Assembly (NCBI GenBank): GCA_947629605.1 | Contig: CANREK010000034.1 | Coordinates: 1-10,175 of the forward strand | Direction: 5' to 3' | Source of the DNA: an uncultured Clostridia bacterium | GTDB lineage: Bacteria > Bacillota > Clostridia > Christensenellales > Borkfalkiaceae | Length of the DNA stretch: 10,175 bases | Shown: piece by piece, positions 8,201 to 10,175 of the stretch | Layout of the letters: every line of letters begins with the position of its first letter | Position numbering within the stretch: the stretch's first letter is position 1 | Notes under the pieces: model-generated | What the model saw: the letters and a program-made list of their open reading frames with translations, nothing else | Databases searched by the model: none | Told to the model about the DNA's origin: nothing | Position numbers and translations under genes: made by a program

Positions 8201-9357
8201 TTGGTGCGGTTGTAGTAGCGGTCGCTGACGCCCTTGGGCATGTCGTTTCCCTGCTGGGGCTTGGTCTCATCGTAATATTTGACCGTAGCCGCGGTCTCGT
8301 AGAACTTATAGCCGACATAGATGCCCTCGGCATAATCTACGCTGTGCATACCGTAACCGCCATTATTGATCAAGTCGTTATGTTTACCGGGGCCGACTTC
8401 GTCCAACTGTTCCCCGCTGCCCATATTGACATAGGTGGGATCCTTGGTGAAATCCGCCGCCCATGTGTCGACAAGACGTCCCGAGAAATTGACCGACCCG
8501 CTGAGCAAAGAACCGATGGCGAGTAAGCCGTTCTCTCCGGGAAGGCCGACCCAAACAACGGCATCGATATCATCGTCGTCCTCGAGTTCCGCCACTTCGA
8601 GCGGCATACCCGTGTTGAGGAGAATAATGATTTTATTGAACTTGCTCTTTGCGTATTTGATGAGTTCTTTTTCGCCCGAGTTGAGTTCAAGATAGTGCTT
8701 GACGCCCTGCTGCGTGGAATCAAAGAAGCTCCAATTCCCCCAAACGTCGGAGCCCTCACCGGACTGACGGCTGATCGTAATGATCGCCGCGTCGTTGAAA
8801 TTGGGAACGCTGCGGTCGGCGATCCTCAGGATGTCGACATTGGGCCCCGCCTTTGTATTGGCGGACTGTTCCTTGGTGTTATTGTCATAGTCTGTCGGAT
8901 ACAGATCATAGAGCCTCTTCACGGCAGGGTTGACATTGAATCCGCTGTCTTGAAGGCCTAGATACATATCCTTGGGGTTGTGGGGCAGAATACCACCCGA
9001 ACCGCCGTTGCCGCTTCCCCCGATCTCCATGTTGCCGACCACGTTGTCGTTCCACTCATATCTCGTCCATTCGTCGTAAATAGAGTGGTAGACGGTGACA
9101 TTGCGCTCGTTACGGCCGAGAGGCAGTGCCTTGTCCTTGTTTTTAAGGAGTACGGCGCCCTCTTCGGCGATCTGCAAGTTGAGCTCCTGCATGGCTTGAT
9201 CGAGGCCGAATTCGCTGTATTCACTGGTAAAATCAGCAGCATCGGCATTGATGGAAGCCATTGTGTTGAAAAAGATCGGTGCTGCAAACGCTGCGCCGAG
9301 GGCGATGCCTAACATGCATCTTGCGGTCTTTTTCCGGGTTGGTGAGTTGTGTTTCAC
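5287..9357 (-). CDS. Secreted multidomain GH3 with InlB repeat, collagen-like stalk and C-terminal anchor
   Basis: This 1356-residue enzyme starts at a GTG preceded six bases upstream by a perfect AGGAGG. The N-terminus (KHNSPTRKKTAR, hydrophobic about 15-35, then INADA-A) is a signal peptide. It is a domain-reversed GH3. The alpha/beta sandwich comes first (about 60-400), with the likely acid/base Glu201 in SGEGSD and PFGYGLSYTTF at about 391-401. A fibronectin III-like region follows (about 415-510). The catalytic barrel (about 700-975) has DGP at 735-737, NLHR at 792-795, KH at 834-835 and the likely nucleophile Asp913 in LCDF. After the nucleophile it diverges from its paralogue downstream. 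Further on come a region of unclear fold (about 980-1095), a He_PIG-type Ig domain (about 1100-1178, LPAGLTLSADGLITGTP), one InlB repeat (about 1179-1247), 14 Gly-X-Y triplets (1256-1297), a NWFINGQDTGV motif, GGGCGG (1324-1329), a membrane helix and RKKKD. It is the first gene of the operon and sits directly downstream of the putative invertible promoter. It probably acts outside the cell on beta-linked glycans. Confidence 0.9.
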   Translation of the reverse strand: MKHNSPTRKKTARCMLGIALGAAFAAPIFFNTMASINADAADFTSEYSEFGLDQAMQELNLQIAEEGAVLLKNKDKALPLGRNERNVTVYHSIYDEWTRYEWNDNVVGNMEIGGSGNGGSGGILPHNPKDMYLGLQDSGFNVNPAVKRLYDLYPTDYDNNTKEQSANTKAGPNVDILRIADRSVPNFNDAAIITISRQSGEGSDVWGNWSFFDSTQQGVKHYLELNSGEKELIKYAKSKFNKIIILLNTGMPLEVAELEDDDDIDAVVWVGLPGENGLLAIGSLLSGSVNFSGRLVDTWAADFTKDPTYVNMGSGEQLDEVGPGKHNDLINNGGYGMHSVDYAEGIYVGYKFYETAATVKYYDETKPQQGNDMPKGVSDRYYNRTNGVVYPFGYGLSYTTFSQEIVSGTKKTDGDKIEFDVKVTNNGSVAGKDVVEVYYNPPYIDGGIEKASANLVAYAKTSLIQPGGNETVHISFDKRDMASFDYNDANKNGHKGYELDNGNYIISINSDSHKPISQFTYSHTAAEADQKATYFDYDAKTGKKIETLFSNNDTYNVDRTQLSKDGSGVDFMSRASIAEAVGGSTNPFVVTFPKVHPYEEGVWNGGPILTDEAMDLIFYKQRGNQYYTAADDSDQYPWYMTAEDIPDGWTQAADTSEREGGYTAIQLKDMIGIPLEGNTKIEKEGSPVNGMTYTEAWTAFMNQLTYDEISILSNEGYFQTAEIAAIGKPGTDDNDGPAQLRNHDSTEYSYGFACGVVLASTWNVKLAEEFGERMGDWALQHNMTGWYGPSMNLHRSPFCGRNYEYFSEDALVAGKTGAAAVKGASSKGLISYIKHFAMNNQEYFRANVCVWSNEQAMRELYLKCFEPSFKEGGSMGVMTAMNNIGAYQCAMNYNLTVKLLREEWGYTGIALCDFTASHSNWMVRTQVLPLSGDKSGLEAKWDAEKGYPVYNDQPCYTEWYAARKVAQFECYTIANSNATSSTFDFSIFSDFNDYELTWKQGQNGYTSELRMKKGGNFADHYYFDVEYYNDEGEKVTWSGKDQGSIQLPFGEFYYNGDTIRNDLPTPGDFNFKLTSHVNGGSKTINVTIHILDGYKLTTSEARQGIPFESSVVVVDDPSDFIKSDGVYHCKIESGALPAGLTLSADGLITGTPTESGTFEVGINIADGWHFKTTITVASSYAATFDMNDGWQQSVTTYADADGKATLPTEPTRAGYTFDGWYTDAACSEKADLDAVLEDDVTYYAKWTAVDPESLKGETGATGPQGAKGETGATGPKGDTGAAGKDGTNGQDGKDGVTPQVEIGENGNWFINGQDTGVKAAAETGGGCGGVIGIGGAIVATVTILGAAVLVIRKKKD
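5467..5592 (-). repeat. Collagen-like Gly-X-Y stretch in GH3
   Basis: Fourteen consecutive Gly-X-Y triplets cover residues 1256-1297 of the large GH3. The first eight form two diverged copies of a 12-residue unit (GETGATGPQGAK, then GETGATGPKGDT; DNA 5521-5592, two 36-base units). Such stretches can form a rigid trimeric stalk and tend to vary in copy number. Here it would lift the enzyme off the membrane anchor. Confidence 0.85.
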
Positions 9358-9363
9358 TGTCTT

Positions 9364-9369
9364 CCTCCT
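9364..9369 (-). promoter_or_regulatory. Ribosome binding site fixing the GTG start
   Basis: Minus-strand AGGAGG lies six bases before the GTG at 9357. The frame is open far upstream, to 10026, so this site decides the start. It is also followed immediately by a classical signal peptide. Confidence 0.85.
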
Positions 9370-9429
9370 AAAAAATTTTTTTATTTTCCTCGGTTCGGAC
9401 CACAACCAAAAAAAACCAGATTTACCAAA

Positions 9430-9460
9430 ATGTACATGGATTATCCTAATCAATGTACAT
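9430..9460. repeat. Palindromic recombination-type site, operon side
   Basis: Two 14-base arms, ATGTACATGGATTA and (other strand) ATGTACATTGATTA, face each other across the asymmetric centre TCC. The stem is 13 of 14 bp with one mismatch. The 14-bp core GGATTATCCTAATC (9438-9451) recurs in inverted orientation at 9586-9599. Inverted arms around a short asymmetric spacer is the usual layout of a tyrosine recombinase core site. It could instead be an operator for a dimeric regulator. Confidence 0.7.
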
Positions 9461-9599
9461 AACACGAAAATTTGTTTCACAAAAATGAAAAAAAGTAAAA
9501 GAATTTGCGTGGAAAGTGTTGACTTTTTCATTTTTCTGTGATAAAATAACTTACGTTGCGAAAATTTGCACACAAAATTGACGCGGATTAGGATAATCC
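9438..9599. mobile_element. Putative invertible promoter segment (inverton), OFF orientation
   Basis: The AT-rich segment is bounded by the same 14-bp core in inverted orientation (9438-9451 on +, 9586-9599 on -). The match continues outward as TGTAC plus two variable bases. A good promoter inside points to the + strand, away from the GH3 operon, and a terminator stands just outside the right site. A tyrosine recombinase gene ends 26 bases beyond that site. Inversion about the cores would move the promoter to the minus strand at about 9490-9518, giving a leader of roughly 127 bases before the GH3 start. Architecture is seen; inversion is inferred by analogy with invertible promoters of Bacteroides and Clostridioides surface genes. 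Confidence 0.6.
9519..9547 (+). promoter_or_regulatory. Sigma-70 type promoter with extended -10, facing + strand
   Basis: TTGACT (9519-9524), a 17-base spacer and TAAAAT (9542-9547), with TG one base ahead of the -10 box (9539-9540). The predicted start is near 9553. There is no gene on the + strand to serve: the transcript would hit a terminator after about 79 bases. That makes sense if the segment can flip. Otherwise it is a promoter for a small RNA. Confidence 0.75.
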
Positions 9600-9603
9600 G
9601 CGT
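9581..9603. repeat. Palindromic recombination-type site, recombinase side
   Basis: A perfect 10-bp inverted repeat, ACGCGGATTA-GGA-TAATCCGCGT. It contains the core of the 9430-9460 site in opposite orientation with an identical centre, but its outer arm bases are GCG/CGC rather than ACAT/ATGT. Arms of both sites fit a common pattern close to RTGTACRYGGATTA. The identical centre read in opposite directions predicts inversion rather than excision. Confidence 0.7.
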
Positions 9604-9610
9604 ACACTTT

Positions 9611-9631
9611 GACGGTTCGCCGTCTTTTTTT
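9611..9631 (+). terminator. Small intrinsic terminator next to the inverted segment (+ strand)
   Basis: GACGG-TTCG-CCGTC followed by seven T (9625-9631) on the + strand. The stem is short (5 bp) but GC-rich. On the minus strand no T-run follows, so it acts only on transcripts coming out of the invertible segment. It overlaps the last bases of the recombinase gene and would stop antisense transcription into it. Confidence 0.7.
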
Positions 9632-10175
9632 ATTGCAGAAGCTCCCCGAGGCGGTCCATCATCCTCTGTTTGTGCTCCATGAGACTGTGAATATACCGAT
9701 TGAGCGTCACGGTGGGGTTTTTGTGGCCCAAGATCTCCGCCAGCGTCCTGACATCCATGCCGCACTCGATCGCGCGTGTCGCAAAGGTGTGCCTGAGCGC
9801 GTGGAATCCCCGATGACGGAGATGCAATCTCTTTTGAAGCAAATCGAACGTCCGTTGATAGGAGCGCACGGAGACGGGCTTGTCCCCTCCCACGACGTAT
9901 CTGCCCCCAACGTCCCGCTTGATGGTTTCCAACACGCCGAGGAGCTGTTGGGGAAGGGGAATAACGCGAACAGAGCTCTCCGTTTTGGGCGATTCCACGA
10001 TCTGACGGTATCCATTCTGTCCCCATCCGTCATGGCAGGACTTGGTAACGGAGAGGATGCCTGTCGTAAAGTCGATATCGTCCCATGTCAGAGCTAAGAG
10101 TTCGCCGATCCGCAGTCCCGTATAGAGACAGAGCAGGATGCCGCCGAGCTTTTCTTTATTCCATTTGAATATATA
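9630..10175 (-). CDS. Tyrosine recombinase/integrase, C-terminal part
   Basis: Only the last 181 residues are in the window; the frame is open at the right edge. The catalytic set is complete: Arg in TGLRIGEL (residue 22 counted from the edge), Lys in SPKTESSVR (64), HxxR in HALRH (125 and 128), His in LGHK (151) and the nucleophile Tyr in NRYIHS (161). The style (TGLRIGELLAL, LGHKNPTVTLNRYIH) is that of Tn916/ICE/phage-type integrases of Firmicutes. It would cut and rejoin DNA at paired core sites through a 3'-phosphotyrosine. Its stop lies 26 bases from a palindromic site that has an inverted partner about 150 bases away, so it is the obvious candidate to invert the promoter segment. Alternatively it is the integrase of a mobile element extending right of the window. 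The N-terminal DNA-binding domain is not visible. Confidence 0.9.
   Translation of the reverse strand, partial: YIFKWNKEKLGGILLCLYTGLRIGELLALTWDDIDFTTGILSVTKSCHDGWGQNGYRQIVESPKTESSVRVIPLPQQLLGVLETIKRDVGGRYVVGGDKPVSVRSYQRTFDLLQKRLHLRHRGFHALRHTFATRAIECGMDVRTLAEILGHKNPTVTLNRYIHSLMEHKQRMMDRLGELLQ

Noticed and set aside
9430..9603. attL/attR pair of an integrated element
   Set aside because: Attachment sites of an integrated element are direct repeats. These cores are inverted and only about 150 bases apart, which fits inversion instead.
9604..9632. Terminator for the recombinase gene on the minus strand
   Set aside because: The stem is followed by AAAGTG on the minus strand; the T-run exists only on the + strand side.
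9358..10026. Upstream extension of the large GH3 frame, including an internal ATG (MKKSTLSTQ...) near 9513
   Set aside because: The frame is open by chance through AT-rich DNA and overlaps the recombinase in another frame. The perfect AGGAGG six bases before the GTG at 9357, followed by a signal peptide, is decisive. The internal ATG has no binding site.

Overview
The window looks like a stretch of a Gram-positive, probably gut-associated Clostridia chromosome. This is inferred from strong AGGAGG-type ribosome binding sites, a lipobox lipoprotein, InlB/Listeria-Bacteroides repeats, a collagen-like stalk, family 3 glycosidases with reversed domain order, and a Tn916-type integrase. I cannot name the genus. 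All four recognisable genes lie on the minus strand, so they are read here from right to left.

Right edge (10175 to 9630): the C-terminal part of a tyrosine recombinase, with its start outside the window. Next comes an AT-rich gap of about 270 bases (9358-9629). It holds two near-palindromic sites sharing an identical 14-bp core in opposite orientation (9438-9451 and 9586-9599). Between them is a well-formed sigma-70 type promoter with an extended -10 box. It points to the + strand, away from the surface-enzyme genes, and a small intrinsic terminator stops it at 9611-9631. Recombinase, inverted sites, an outward-facing promoter and a protective terminator together look like a phase-variable invertible promoter (an 'inverton') caught in the OFF orientation. 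This is the main finding.

Downstream (9357 to 563) is a three-gene surface-carbohydrate operon. (1) A 1356-residue secreted GH3 enzyme carries a putative Ig domain, an InlB repeat, a Gly-X-Y collagen-like stalk and a C-terminal membrane anchor. (2) After an 80-base spacer with two strong stem-loops comes a 586-residue lipoprotein with five InlB repeats and a C-terminal CBM6/CBM35-like module. (3) Nine bases later, with its ribosome binding site overlapping the previous stop, comes a 947-residue GH3 enzyme with a membrane segment at each end. The likely job is hydrolysis of beta-linked oligosaccharides at the outer face of the membrane, with the lipoprotein binding the glycan. The substrate cannot be read from sequence.

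Left edge (1-562) is non-coding. It has a chain of GC-rich stem-loops, two of them with T-runs that suit termination of a + strand transcript entering from the left. It also has a MITE/REP-like palindromic repeat of about 143 bases.
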